Assembly (NCBI GenBank): GCA_021793155.1 | Contig: JAJYTF010000013.1 | Location: 1-64,000, forward strand | Length of the DNA stretch: 64,000 bases | Source of the DNA: Pseudomonadota bacterium | Lineage (GTDB): Bacteria > Pseudomonadota > Alphaproteobacteria > Rhodospirillales > Magnetospirillaceae | Direction: 5' to 3' | Part shown: positions 16,843-25,538 of the stretch, in pieces | Layout of the letters: each line of letters starts with the position of its first letter | Position numbering within the stretch: the stretch's first letter is position 1 | The notes under the pieces: model-generated | Seen by the model: the letters and a program-made list of their open reading frames with translations, nothing else | The model's database searches: none | What the model was told of the DNA's origin: nothing | Position numbers and translations under genes: made by a program

Positions 16843-17082
16843 ATGCAAACCATCTTCATCATGGTCAAGGCCGAAATGGGGCGGGCGTACGAGGTGGCCA
16901 ATCTGGCCGCCGACACCGAACAGGTGTCCGAGGTGTATTCCATCTCGGGGCAATACGACCTGCTGCTGAAATGCTATCTGGACGACGGGACGGACGCCGG
17001 GCATTTCGTTACTGAAACGATCCAGAGGCTGCCAGGGATTCGCGACACCTTCACCCTGATCGCGTTGAAGGCCTTCACCTGA
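16843..17082 (+). CDS. Stand-alone Lrp/AsnC ligand-binding (RAM) domain protein
   Basis: A 79-residue protein consisting only of the AsnC-type effector domain: MQTIFIMVKAEMGRAYEVAN, EVYSISGQYDLLLKCYLDDG and a C-terminal TFTLIALKAF. No DNA-binding helix-turn-helix is encoded. Such single-domain proteins oligomerise and bind amino acids. Their role is usually unknown. It lies alone between the HD-GYP gene and the sigma-54 promoter of hybO. The upstream gap 16631-16842 shows nothing certain. Confidence 0.85.
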   Translation: MQTIFIMVKAEMGRAYEVANLAADTEQVSEVYSISGQYDLLLKCYLDDGTDAGHFVTETIQRLPGIRDTFTLIALKAFT

Positions 17083-17233
17083 ACAGGGAAGGCGGCTCTT
17101 CATCCAAGTAGAACTTTACTTTCCATATGGCTGGTAAGAGAGCTTTCAGTTTTCTGCTGCCTGCAGTCAAAAATTATTTGAAGAAGCACCGCTAAGTCGC
17201 TGTCATGTCGGGGCCTACGGATTCATTCCTAAA

Positions 17234-17250
17234 TTGGTCCGATCCTTGCA
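17234..17250 (+). promoter_or_regulatory. Sigma-54 (-24/-12) promoter of the hyb hydrogenase operon
   Basis: TTGGTCCGATCCTTGCA carries GG and GC elements separated by ten bases and closely fits TTGGCACG-N4-TTGCA. It lies 70 bases before the hybO start. The preceding 17100-17195 stretch is unusually AT-rich, as expected for IHF-bent DNA. An NtrC-type activator (HoxA/HupR) is encoded in the same island. Confidence 0.85.
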
Positions 17251-17319
17251 GCCGATCCCCCAACGCTGAATACGTCAATGCCGGACATCCTGATTCGCGC
17301 AGTGGGAGAGGCTGGGGAT

Positions 17320-18444
17320 ATGAACGACGACATCTTGAACGCGATCGAGAAGAAGCTGGGAGTCTCGCGCCGCAGCTTCCTGCAACTGTGCGCGGCAATG
17401 GCCGCCACCATGGGCTTGCCAAAAGGTGCCGAGGCGGCAATCGCCCAAGCGATCGCCTCGCCCCAGCGGCCGCCGGTCATCTGGCTGCATTTCCAGGAGT
17501 GCACCGGCTGCACCGAAACCTTGTTGCGGGCCGAGCATCCGACGCTGGACAAGCTCATCCTCGACATCATCTCGCTCGACTACCACGAAACGCTGTTCGC
17601 CGCCGCGGGACATCAGATCGAAGCGGCGCGCAAGGCCTCGATGACCGCCAACAAGGGCAAGTACCTGCTGGTGGTGGAGGGGGCCACTCCGATGAAGGAC
17701 GGCGGCATTTACTGCAAGATCGGCGGGCAGACCGCCCACGACCTGCTGGTCGAATGTGCCGCCGACGCGGCCGCGATCGTGGCTATCGGCTCCTGCGCTG
17801 CCTGGGGCGGCATGCCGTCGACTTCGCCCAATCCCACCGGCTCGACGGGCGTGCCGGTTCTTATCAAGGACAAGCCGGTGGTGACCATTCCCGGCTGTCC
17901 GCCCAACCCATACAACTTCCTCTCCACTGTCGTTCACTTCCTGACGTTCAAGAAGCTCCCCGATCTCGACGACAAGGGCCGGCCAAAATTCGCCTACGGG
18001 CGCCTGGTGCATGAGAACTGCGAACGGCGTGCCCATTTCGATGCCGGTCGGTTCGCGCAGGAATTCGGCGACGAGGGGCACCGCAAGGGATACTGCCTCT
18101 ACAAGCTGGGCTGCAAAGGGCCGGAAACCTATGCGAACTGTCCGTCGATCCTGTTCGGCGACGTCGGCTCGGGCAGCTGGCCGGTCGGCACCGGCCATCC
18201 CTGCATCGGCTGCACCGAGCAGGGTGTTGGCTTCCAGAAGCCGATTCACGCCCTGGCGGAAGTGAAATCCGTGGTTCCGCCGGCTTCCTATCCGCGGATC
18301 GTCGAAGAGCAAGGCGAAGGCATGACCTTCGGCTCGGCCGCCGCCCTGGCGGGCATTGCCGGCCTGGCCGCCGGCGCCGGCGCGACGATCGCCCGCAACC
18401 TCGGCAAGGGCGGACGGGACGACCACTCGGCGGGGAAGGAATGA
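17320..18444 (+). CDS. hybO: [NiFe] hydrogenase small subunit, group 1c (HybO)
   Basis: A 374-residue periplasmic Fe-S subunit. It has a TAT signal (SRRSFLQLCAAMAATMGL near residue 16), proximal-cluster Cys in FQECTGCTETLL, then IGSCAAWGG, TIPGCPPNPYN, and medial/distal cluster ligands in YCLYKLGCKGPETYANCPSI and GHPCIGCTEQG. A C-terminal hydrophobic anchor (ALAGIAGLAAGAGATI) is typical of HybO. The start at 17320 (GGGAGAGG upstream) fits HybO N-termini. An in-frame ATG at 17278 lacks a ribosome site and sits close to the predicted transcription start. Confidence 0.93.
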   Translation: MNDDILNAIEKKLGVSRRSFLQLCAAMAATMGLPKGAEAAIAQAIASPQRPPVIWLHFQECTGCTETLLRAEHPTLDKLILDIISLDYHETLFAAAGHQIEAARKASMTANKGKYLLVVEGATPMKDGGIYCKIGGQTAHDLLVECAADAAAIVAIGSCAAWGGMPSTSPNPTGSTGVPVLIKDKPVVTIPGCPPNPYNFLSTVVHFLTFKKLPDLDDKGRPKFAYGRLVHENCERRAHFDAGRFAQEFGDEGHRKGYCLYKLGCKGPETYANCPSILFGDVGSGSWPVGTGHPCIGCTEQGVGFQKPIHALAEVKSVVPPASYPRIVEEQGEGMTFGSAAALAGIAGLAAGAGATIARNLGKGGRDDHSAGKE

Positions 18445-18448
18445 ACCC

Positions 18449-19420
18449 ATGGGCTTGAGCAGACGCAACTTTCTCAAGGGGGCGGCTGCCGGTGGCGCGG
18501 TCGCGGCTTGTGCCGCGACGGCCACCGCGCCGGCTGACGCCCGCGAGAACAAGGCGCTGCCGCCGAAGGCGGTGGGCCTTTTATACGACTCCACCCTGTG
18601 CGTGGGATGCAAAGCCTGCGTAGTCGCTTGCCGCGAGGCCAACGGCACCCATCCGGAATTCAGCGCGGACGAGAAGCTGTGGGACTCCCCGCTGGACATC
18701 TCGGGCTATACGTTGAATGTCATCAAGGTCTACGCCGACGGCACCGCCGACCACAAAGACCAGGAGAAGGACGGCTTCGCCTTCGTCAAGAAGTCGTGCA
18801 TGCACTGCGTCGACCCGTCCTGCGTGTCGGTTTGCCCGGTGTCGGCCATGCAGAAGGATCCCGAGACCGGTATCGTCCGGCACGATCCGTCAGCCTGTAT
18901 CGGCTGCCGCTACTGCGTCGCCGCCTGCCCGTTCGGGGTGCCGCGGTTCAGTTGGGACACGCCGTTCCCCCGCATTCGCAAATGCGAGCTCTGCTCGCCC
19001 CGACAGGCGGAAGGAAAGATACCCGCCTGCGCCGAAGTCTGCCCCACCGGCGCCACCCTGTTCGGTCCGGTTGCCGCCCTGCGGGATGAGGCCGGGCGTC
19101 GACAAGGGTTGGCGGCCGGCCAGGTCACGACCTTTGCCCGCAAGACGGTGGGATCGAGCGATGTGCACGAGAAGGCGATCCCGACTTATGTGCCACACAT
19201 CTACGGCTCGACCGAGATGGGCGGCACCCAACTGTTGATGCTGGCCGGCGTGCCGTTCGAAAAGCTGGGCTACCCGCCTTTGCGCGACAGGTCCTATGCC
19301 GCCGAATCCGAGACCATCCAGGAAAGCCTGTACAAGGGCATGGTGGGTCCGGTGGTGCTGCTGGGCGGACTGCTTTATGCCGTCCACAAGCACACCAAGA
19401 ACGATCACGAGGAGGACTGA
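18449..19420 (+). CDS. hybA: Hydrogenase-2-type Fe-S protein HybA
   Basis: A 323-residue periplasmic ferredoxin-like electron carrier with a TAT signal (SRRNFLKGAAAGG). Cys motifs for four [4Fe-4S] clusters are present: CVGCKACVVAC, CMHCVDPSCVSVCP, CIGCRYCVAACP, and CELC with PACAEVCP. A C-terminal hydrophobic segment (GMVGPVVLLGGLLYAV) anchors it in the membrane. It passes electrons from HybO to HybB. It follows hybO by 4 bases. Confidence 0.95.
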   Translation: MGLSRRNFLKGAAAGGAVAACAATATAPADARENKALPPKAVGLLYDSTLCVGCKACVVACREANGTHPEFSADEKLWDSPLDISGYTLNVIKVYADGTADHKDQEKDGFAFVKKSCMHCVDPSCVSVCPVSAMQKDPETGIVRHDPSACIGCRYCVAACPFGVPRFSWDTPFPRIRKCELCSPRQAEGKIPACAEVCPTGATLFGPVAALRDEAGRRQGLAAGQVTTFARKTVGSSDVHEKAIPTYVPHIYGSTEMGGTQLLMLAGVPFEKLGYPPLRDRSYAAESETIQESLYKGMVGPVVLLGGLLYAVHKHTKNDHEED

Positions 19421-19423
19421 GCC

Positions 19424-20602
19424 ATGTCGAAGTACGCTCCTCTCGGCGGTTCCCTGATTACCAGGACCACGGTCATCGCCGGAACCCTGGTTGCCATCAT
19501 GGCCGGGCTCGTCCTTTACCGCTTCGTCTTCGGCCTGGGTGCCGTCACCCATATGAGCAACGGCTATCCCTGGGGCCTCTGGATCGTCTACGACGTGATG
19601 ATCGGCACGGCCTTCGCTTGCGGCGGCTATGCCATGGCCTTGGTGGTGTACGTCTTCAACAAGGGCGAATACCACCCACTGGTCCGCCCGGCCTTGCTGG
19701 CCAGCATGTTCGGCTACACCCTGGGCGGTGTCTCGGTCATCTTCGACATCGGCCGCTATTGGAATGCGTGGCACCTGGTGACGCCGGGCTATGCCAATCC
19801 GACCTCGGTGATGCTCGAGGTGGCGCTCTGCATCATGGCCTATGTGCTGGTGATGTGGATCGAGTTCACTCCTGTCTTCGCCGAGAAATGGGCGAACGCG
19901 GAGACCAAGCGCAAGATCAACAAGGTGCTGTTCGTCTTCATCGCCGTCGGCGTCCTGTTGCCCACGATGCACCAATCCTCCCTGGGCGGCATGATGGTTG
20001 CCTATGGCTACTGGATCCACCCGCTGTGGCAGACGGACCTGGTGCCGCTGCTCTACCTCATCTCGGCCCTGGCCATGGGCTATTCCATCGTGGTGTTCGA
20101 GGCGACGCTGGTGACCTCGGTCTACAAGCGCCCGAGCGAGGGGCACCTACTGGCTTCCATCAGCACCTACATCCTGTGGCTGCTGGTGGCCTATCTGGTG
20201 ATCCGCTGGGCCGACATAGCCGTTCAGGGCAAACTCGGCCTGGTGGCTACCTCGGGCCGCTTGTCCGTGATGTTCCTGCTGGAGAATCTCCTGCTCGGGC
20301 TGCCCGTATTGCTCCTGGCCGGCGCCGCGAGGCGGGCCAAGGCGCAGATCCAGTTCATCTCAGCCGTATGCATGCTGGCGGGCGCCGGCCTCTACCGCAT
20401 CGACGGCTACCTGGTGGCCTACAATCGCCCGGGTTGGCACTACTTCCCGTCCCTCGGCGAGGTGATGGTCACAGTCGGGATCATCGCCTTCGAAGTGCTG
20501 GCCTACATCGTGTTCGTGAAACGGCTGCCGGTCCTGCACGCCGCCGCATCGCCGAAAGACAATCAGCGCGCCCCTCACCTGGCCGCGACGACCAATAAGT
20601 AA
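19424..20602 (+). CDS. hybB: Hydrogenase-2-type membrane subunit HybB (NrfD family)
   Basis: A 392-residue quinone-reactive integral membrane protein with about ten helices and no haem-ligand pattern of cytochrome b. The N-terminus (SLITRTTVIAGTLVAIMAGL) and YPWGLWIVYDVMIGTAFACG, then VLLPTMHQSSLGGMM and RPGWHYFPSLGEV, match HybB/NrfD proteins. It delivers H2-derived electrons to the quinone pool. The gene starts 3 bases after hybA. Confidence 0.95.
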   Translation: MSKYAPLGGSLITRTTVIAGTLVAIMAGLVLYRFVFGLGAVTHMSNGYPWGLWIVYDVMIGTAFACGGYAMALVVYVFNKGEYHPLVRPALLASMFGYTLGGVSVIFDIGRYWNAWHLVTPGYANPTSVMLEVALCIMAYVLVMWIEFTPVFAEKWANAETKRKINKVLFVFIAVGVLLPTMHQSSLGGMMVAYGYWIHPLWQTDLVPLLYLISALAMGYSIVVFEATLVTSVYKRPSEGHLLASISTYILWLLVAYLVIRWADIAVQGKLGLVATSGRLSVMFLLENLLLGLPVLLLAGAARRAKAQIQFISAVCMLAGAGLYRIDGYLVAYNRPGWHYFPSLGEVMVTVGIIAFEVLAYIVFVKRLPVLHAAASPKDNQRAPHLAATTNK

Positions 20603-20614
20603 AGGAGAGTTGCC

Positions 20615-22321
20615 GTGGCAACGAGAATCACCATCGATCCGATCACCCGCATCGAAGGCCACCTGCGCGTCGACGTCGAGGTGGAGAATGGGAAGGTCAA
20701 CAAGGCTTGGTCTTCGGGCCAGATGTGGCGCGGCGTCGAGCAAATCCTGCTGGGGCGCGATCCACGGGATGCCTGGGCGATCACCCAGCGCATCTGCGGC
20801 GTCTGCACAACAGTGCATGCGATCACCTCGGTGCGGGCGGTGGAAAACGCCCTGCAACTGGAAGTGCCGCAGAACGCCCAGTACATCCGCAACATGATCA
20901 TGACGGCGCATGGCATTCATGACCATATCGTCCATTTCTATCACCTGTCGGCGCTGGACTGGGTGGACGTGGTCTCCGCGCTGAAGGCCGATCCGGTGAA
21001 GACCGCCCAACTGGCGGAAAGCCTGTCGGATTGGGAAGGCAACGGCCGCCATGTGTTCATCGACGTCCAGGAACGCCTGAAGAGCTTCGTCGGAACCGGC
21101 CAGTTGGGGCCATTCACCAACGGCTACTGGGGGCACCCCGCAATGAAGCTGCCGCCGGAGGTCAACCTCCTGGCCGTGGCCCACTACCTGCAGGCGCTCG
21201 AAGTCCAGCGCTATGCCAACAAGATCGTCAGCACCCTGGGCTCGAAGACGCCCCATGTGCAAAATCTGGCGGTGGGCGGCGTATCCAACCCCATCGCCAC
21301 CGACAGCCAGTCGGTGCTCACGGTCGAACGGCTGATGCTGGTCAAGGAGATGATCGACAGACTGGGGGCGTTCATCCGTAACTGCTACCTGGTCGACGTC
21401 TCGGCCGTCGGCGCCTTCTATGCCGACTGGACCGGGCATGGGAAGGGGATTACCGATTACCTCGCGGTGCCGGATGTGCCGATGGATCCGGCGGGCACCA
21501 AGTTCATGATGCCCGGTGGCTACATCAAGGGCGGCGACCTGGCCACGTACCAGCCGATCAAGGCGTTCGGCGATCCCTATTTCCGGGACGGTGTCGCTGA
21601 ATCGGTGAAGCACTCCTGGTACAGCTATAGCAACGGGGGCGCCCTGCATCCGTGGAAGGGCGAGACCACGCCGCAATACACCGACTTTCATGACGACGGA
21701 AAGTATTCGTGGGTCAAGTCGCCGACCTTCTACGGCAAGCCGGCCCAGGTCGGACCGCTGGCCCAGGTGCTGTGTGCTGCGGCCGCAGGCCACCAGCCGA
21801 CCATGACCTATCTCAACAAGGTGGTCGAGACAGTCAGCAGCTTGGCGGGTGCCAAGATCCCGCTGGCGGCTCTGCACTCGACCATCGGTCGGCATGCTGC
21901 GCGCGCCGTGCGGTGCGCCGTCCTCTATGAATGCCTGCAAGCCAACTGGCAGGCACTGATGGAGAACATCGCCAAGGGGGACGTAAAGACCTTCAACAAG
22001 CCGGTCTTTCCCAAAGGCGAAATCATGGGCGTCGGCTTCCACGAGGCGCCGCGCGGCGTGCTTTCGCATTGGGCGGTGATCAAGGACGGCAAGATCACCA
22101 ACTACCAGGCGGTGGTGCCCACCACCTGGAACGCGGCGCCACGCAACGAGGACGATAGCGTCGGGCCCTATGAGGCAGCCCTGCTGGGAACGCCGGTCGC
22201 CGATCCCGAGCGGCCGCTGGAAGTGCTGCGCACTGTGCACTCCTTCGATCCCTGCCTGGCCTGCGCGGTGCACCTGACCGATCTTGAACACAAAACGACG
22301 GTCCAGGTGAAAGTGTTGTGA
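20615..22321 (+). CDS. hybC: [NiFe] hydrogenase large subunit, group 1c (HybC)
   Basis: A 568-residue catalytic subunit. Ni ligands are in RICGVCTTVHAIT and DPCLACAVH. The conserved N-terminal RIEGHLRV is present. After the C-terminal His there are 15 further residues (LTDLEHKTTVQVKVL), the peptide removed by a HybD-type protease after Ni insertion. It is the uptake enzyme of the operon, exported folded together with HybO by the TAT system. Confidence 0.96.
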   Translation: MATRITIDPITRIEGHLRVDVEVENGKVNKAWSSGQMWRGVEQILLGRDPRDAWAITQRICGVCTTVHAITSVRAVENALQLEVPQNAQYIRNMIMTAHGIHDHIVHFYHLSALDWVDVVSALKADPVKTAQLAESLSDWEGNGRHVFIDVQERLKSFVGTGQLGPFTNGYWGHPAMKLPPEVNLLAVAHYLQALEVQRYANKIVSTLGSKTPHVQNLAVGGVSNPIATDSQSVLTVERLMLVKEMIDRLGAFIRNCYLVDVSAVGAFYADWTGHGKGITDYLAVPDVPMDPAGTKFMMPGGYIKGGDLATYQPIKAFGDPYFRDGVAESVKHSWYSYSNGGALHPWKGETTPQYTDFHDDGKYSWVKSPTFYGKPAQVGPLAQVLCAAAAGHQPTMTYLNKVVETVSSLAGAKIPLAALHSTIGRHAARAVRCAVLYECLQANWQALMENIAKGDVKTFNKPVFPKGEIMGVGFHEAPRGVLSHWAVIKDGKITNYQAVVPTTWNAAPRNEDDSVGPYEAALLGTPVADPERPLEVLRTVHSFDPCLACAVHLTDLEHKTTVQVKVL

Positions 22322-22337
22322 TAGCTGGCGAACGTGA

Positions 22338-22412
22338 TGTCATCCTGAGTCGAAGGCGAAGGGATTCCTTGTGCAAAGGAGATCCTTCCTTCCTGCGGTC
22401 GTCAGGATGTCA
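22338..22412. repeat. Palindromic intergenic repeat, copy 1 (GTCATCCTGA type)
   Basis: TGTCATCCTGA at 22338-22348 and TCAGGATGTCA at 22402-22412 form imperfect 11-bp arms around an inner region with further pairing (AAGGGAT, ATCCTT). It sits between hybC and hybD. Related copies are at 55501-55570 and 61256-61288. Confidence 0.65.
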
Positions 22413-22424
22413 GAGGTGATGTCC

Positions 22425-22904
22425 ATGCGAGTGGTGGTGCTCGGGATCGGCAATCTGCTGATGTCGGACGAAGGAATCGGTGTCCACGCGGTCGAGGCCT
22501 TGCAGACGCACTTCGTGCTGCCTGCCGAGGTGGAGGTGGTGGACGGAGGCACCACTGGCATGGAACTTCTGCCGGAACTGGAGGGCGCAGACCACCTGAT
22601 CGTGGTCGACGCGGTGCGGGTTGGCAAGCCACCGGCCAGCGTGGTGCGGCTGGTCGGCGACGAAGTGCCCGCTTTCTTCAAGACTAAACTGTCGCCCCAT
22701 CAGGTCGGATTGTCCGATGTGCTGGCGGCGTTGCGTTTCGCCGGTGGGAGCCCTGGGCAGGTCGTGCTGATCGGCGTTCAGCCGGCGTCGCTGGAGATGG
22801 GCATGGAACTGTCGCTCGAGGTGGCGGCACGGCTCGGGGACGTATTGTCGCTGGTGACCGCCGAACTGGCGGGGATCGGCTTGACGGTGGAAGAAAGGGC
22901 TTAA
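22425..22904 (+). CDS. hybD: Hydrogenase maturation endopeptidase HybD
   Basis: A 159-residue Ni-dependent protease that trims the C-terminal peptide of HybC. Metal-binding Glu, Asp and His are visible in GIGNLLMSDEGIGVHAVE, LIVVDAVRVG and KLSPHQVGLSD. DGGTTGMEL is the family signature. Several in-frame ATGs exist. The one at 22425 begins MRVVVLGIGN as usual for the family and has GAGGTG six bases upstream. Confidence 0.94.
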   Translation: MRVVVLGIGNLLMSDEGIGVHAVEALQTHFVLPAEVEVVDGGTTGMELLPELEGADHLIVVDAVRVGKPPASVVRLVGDEVPAFFKTKLSPHQVGLSDVLAALRFAGGSPGQVVLIGVQPASLEMGMELSLEVAARLGDVLSLVTAELAGIGLTVEERA

Positions 22905-22907
22905 GCC

Positions 22908-23153
22908 GTGTGCATGGCCATTCCCTCGCGGATCGTCGCCATCGACGGTGACAGCGCCACGGTCGAATGCTTCGGCGTCCGGCGGGTGGTCAGCCTGATG
23001 CTGATGACCGAACCGGTCGCGCTGGGCGACTACTTGCTTATCCAGTCGGGCAGCTTCGCCATGGAGAAGGTCGAGCCGAAGGCCGCCCTGGAGGCCTTGG
23101 AATATCTGGGCACGGTGGTCGGGCAGGGCGAACCGGTTACGGGAACCGCATGA
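22908..23153 (+). CDS. hupF: HypC/HupF-type hydrogenase chaperone
   Basis: An 81-residue OB-fold chaperone of the HypC family. The start must be the GTG at 22908, giving MCMAIPSRIVAIDG, because Cys2 is essential for binding HypD and the large-subunit precursor. Starting at the following ATG would lose it. It has a longer C-terminal tail than the second HypC at 25539. Next to hybD and hupK, HupF is the likely identity. HupF-type copies protect the large subunit in air. Confidence 0.88.
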   Translation: MCMAIPSRIVAIDGDSATVECFGVRRVVSLMLMTEPVALGDYLLIQSGSFAMEKVEPKAALEALEYLGTVVGQGEPVTGTA

Positions 23154-24310
23154 CCGGCTGGGCCGCCGAGGGCAGCATCGACATCGAGCTGATCCTCACC
23201 ACGGGCATGATCACCGAGGTGCGGATCACCAACCGTCGCCCGCTGGGCGCCACGGCGGTTCTCGCAGGGCGCCCCGCCGCAGAGGTTCCGGAGCTCGTCT
23301 CCCGCCTTTTCTCGGTTTGCCGGATAGCCCAGGGTATTGCCGCGGCCCGCGCCATGGAAGCAGCATGCGGGAAACCGGCGGATGCCGCGCAGGAAACGGC
23401 GAGACAGGTTCTTTTGCTTGGCGAGACCGTCCTGGAACACGCAACCCGGGCGGTTTTCGACTGGCCGATGCTTTTGGGGGAGGCACCGGCCGCGGGGGAG
23501 GTCAAGGCGCTTCGCGGCGCCTTGACCAACCTTCACCGCGTTCTTTATCCGGATGGCGATTGGATGTGTCCCGGTGGCGGCAGGCTGGCGCCGGACCTTC
23601 AGGCTTTGGCGGAACGGCTGGCCACGGTCGGAGCGGTGCTCGATCGGGCCGTGTTCGGCGGGGCGTCGGGTTTCGACGGCCCGGAGCGCGACGACTGGGC
23701 AAGGCAGGGGCGGACCGCGGCCGCCAGGTTGTTTGCCCGCCTTGCCGCGGGCGGCCTGGAAGGGTTCGGCGCCTCGGAGGCGGCGCCACTGCCGGTACTG
23801 TCCGCCCCGGCGCTGAACGCCAGGATGGCGGCCGACCGCGACGGCTCGTTTCTAGCCCTGCCGGAGTGGACGGGGACAGTCCACCACACCGGTCCGTTGG
23901 CCAGGCAGGCGGACAGCCGGGCGGTGGCGCGAGCGCTTGCCGAACACGGGTGCGGCGTTCTCGCCCATGGGACGGCGCGGCTGGTGGAATTGGTCCTGTC
24001 ACTGAGGGAAATGCGCGACTTTTGCGGTACATTGTGTGAACATGATGGTGTTCCGACTGCGCCGGCCGAGGGCTGCGGACTGGCCATCGTGGAAGCGGCC
24101 CGAGGGCGGCTGGTCCACCGCGCGGAGGTGCAGGAGGGCAATGTGACGCGGTATCAGATCCTGGCTCCCACCGAGTGGAATTTCCGTCCCGACGGCGCGC
24201 TGGCGCGCGGACTGATCGGCCGGCCCGGCGGCGACGATCCAGCCTGGCGGGCGCGGTTGCTGGTGACCGCGCTGGACCCCTGCGTCGCATTCAGCCTGCG
24301 GGTTTCCTGA
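23150..24310 (+). CDS. hupK: HupK-like hydrogenase assembly protein (degenerate large subunit)
   Basis: A 386-residue protein resembling a hydrogenase large subunit that has lost its active site. The N-terminal ligand motif is reduced to SRLFSVCRIAQGIAAARAME, and the C-terminal one reads ALDPCVAFSL, keeping one Cys where two are needed. RYQILAPTEWNFRP is the conserved large-subunit segment. HupK is thought to act as a scaffold for Fe(CN)2CO assembly with HypC/HupF, mostly in organisms making hydrogenase in air. It overlaps both hupF and hypA by a few bases. Confidence 0.85.
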   Translation: MTGWAAEGSIDIELILTTGMITEVRITNRRPLGATAVLAGRPAAEVPELVSRLFSVCRIAQGIAAARAMEAACGKPADAAQETARQVLLLGETVLEHATRAVFDWPMLLGEAPAAGEVKALRGALTNLHRVLYPDGDWMCPGGGRLAPDLQALAERLATVGAVLDRAVFGGASGFDGPERDDWARQGRTAAARLFARLAAGGLEGFGASEAAPLPVLSAPALNARMAADRDGSFLALPEWTGTVHHTGPLARQADSRAVARALAEHGCGVLAHGTARLVELVLSLREMRDFCGTLCEHDGVPTAPAEGCGLAIVEAARGRLVHRAEVQEGNVTRYQILAPTEWNFRPDGALARGLIGRPGGDDPAWRARLLVTALDPCVAFSLRVS

Positions 24311-24651
24311 TGCACGAGATGGCGCTCACCGAAGGCGTCCTGCGGCTGCTGGAGGACCAGGCGGCGGCTCAACATTTCGAGCGGGTCCGCAAGGTGTGGC
24401 TGGAAATCGGCGAATTATCGACGGTGGATCCCGAGGCGCTGCGCTTTTGTTTCGAAGCGATCCGCGCGGGTACGCTGGCCGAGGATGCCGCGCTGGAAAT
24501 CATCCGTACCCCGGGGCGAGCCTATTGCATGGACTGCTCGAAGGCGGTGCGTGTGGTGCAGCGCTATGATTCCTGCCCGGATTGCGGCGGCGACAGGCTG
24601 CAGGTGACCGGCGGGGACGAGATGCGAGTCAAGGAACTGGAGGTGGAATGA
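24310..24651 (+). CDS. hypA: Hydrogenase nickel incorporation protein HypA
   Basis: A 113-residue Ni metallochaperone. The N-terminal [11 protein letters not shown] carries the Ni-binding His2-Glu3. The zinc site is CMDC (about residue 73) and CPDC (about residue 94). The start overlaps the hupK stop by one base, and the stop overlaps the hypB start. Confidence 0.95.
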   Translation: MHEMALTEGVLRLLEDQAAAQHFERVRKVWLEIGELSTVDPEALRFCFEAIRAGTLAEDAALEIIRTPGRAYCMDCSKAVRVVQRYDSCPDCGGDRLQVTGGDEMRVKELEVE

Positions 24652-25535
24652 TGTGCACGGTTTGCGGTTGCGGCGAGGGCACTTCCACTGATTCCCATAC
24701 CCACGGTCATGATCATGACCACGACCACGATCACGACCACGACCACGATCACGGGCGGGACCTGCATTACGGCACCGGCGCGGCTGGCGTCCATGTGCCG
24801 GGGATGAGCCAGGCCCGGCTGGTCAAGATCGAGCAGGACATCCTCGGCTACAACGATGCCTATGCGGCCGAAAACCGCAAGCTGTTCGCCGACAAGGGCA
24901 TCCTGGTGCTGAACCTCGTTTCCAGCCCCGGATCGGGCAAGACCACCTTGCTCTGCCGCACCGTCGCCGATCTGAAAGCGCGACTGTCGGTGGCGGTGAT
25001 CGAGGGCGACCAGCAGACCACTTTCGACGCCGATCGCATCCGCGCTACCGGCGTTCCGGCGCTGCAGGTGAACACCGGTAAGGGCTGCCATCTCGACGCC
25101 CATATGGTCGGTCACGCGGCGCGTAAACTTGATCTGGCGGATGATTCCGTGCTGTTCGTCGAGAATGTGGGGAACCTGGTGTGCCCGGCCGGTTTCGACC
25201 TTGGCGAGGCGGCCAAGGTGGTGATCTTGTCGGTGACTGAAGGCGAGGACAAGCCGCTCAAATATCCGGACATGTTCGCCGCCGCCGAAGTGATGATCCT
25301 CAACAAGATCGACCTGCTGCCGCATCTGTCCTTCGATGTGGAGAAATGCGTGCGCTACGCGCGGAAGATCAATCCGGCGATCCGGCTGATCGAGCTTTCC
25401 GCCACCAGTGGCCATGGGTTGGACGCCTGGTACGGCTGGATCGAGAAAAAGCGGCAGCCGATCCTGGCCGAGCGCGCCGTGGCGCTGGAGGCCAAACTGG
25501 CGGCGGTGCGGCGCAACCTTGGCGCGGAGGCTTGA
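24648..25535 (+). CDS. hypB: Hydrogenase nickel incorporation GTPase HypB
   Basis: A 295-residue SIMIBI GTPase that works with HypA to load Ni. The N-terminus has the high-affinity Ni motif CTVCGCGEG and a His/Asp-rich run (about residues 18-38, mostly HD repeats) that can store Ni. G1 is [11 protein letters not shown], then [28 protein letters not shown] (with the GTPase-domain metal Cys) and NKIDLLPHL. Start is either 24648 or the adjacent ATG at 24651. The latter gives the canonical MCTVCGCG. Confidence 0.96.
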   Translation: MMCTVCGCGEGTSTDSHTHGHDHDHDHDHDHDHDHGRDLHYGTGAAGVHVPGMSQARLVKIEQDILGYNDAYAAENRKLFADKGILVLNLVSSPGSGKTTLLCRTVADLKARLSVAVIEGDQQTTFDADRIRATGVPALQVNTGKGCHLDAHMVGHAARKLDLADDSVLFVENVGNLVCPAGFDLGEAAKVVILSVTEGEDKPLKYPDMFAAAEVMILNKIDLLPHLSFDVEKCVRYARKINPAIRLIELSATSGHGLDAWYGWIEKKRQPILAERAVALEAKLAAVRRNLGAEA

Positions 25536-25538
25536 ACC

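Noticed and set aside
17278-17319. Earlier in-frame ATG for HybO
   Set aside because: It lies about 16 bases after the predicted sigma-54 start site and lacks a ribosome site. The ATG at 17320 gives a typical HybO N-terminus.
20360-22291. 643-codon open frame on the minus strand opposite hybC
   Set aside because: It is a shadow of high-GC codon use. The product is low-complexity and His/Gly/Arg-rich, and the plus strand holds a full HybC.
24711-24764. Tandem repeat or CRISPR-like array in hypB
   Set aside because: The GACCAC-type repeats encode the His/Asp Ni-storage run of HypB and have no spacers.
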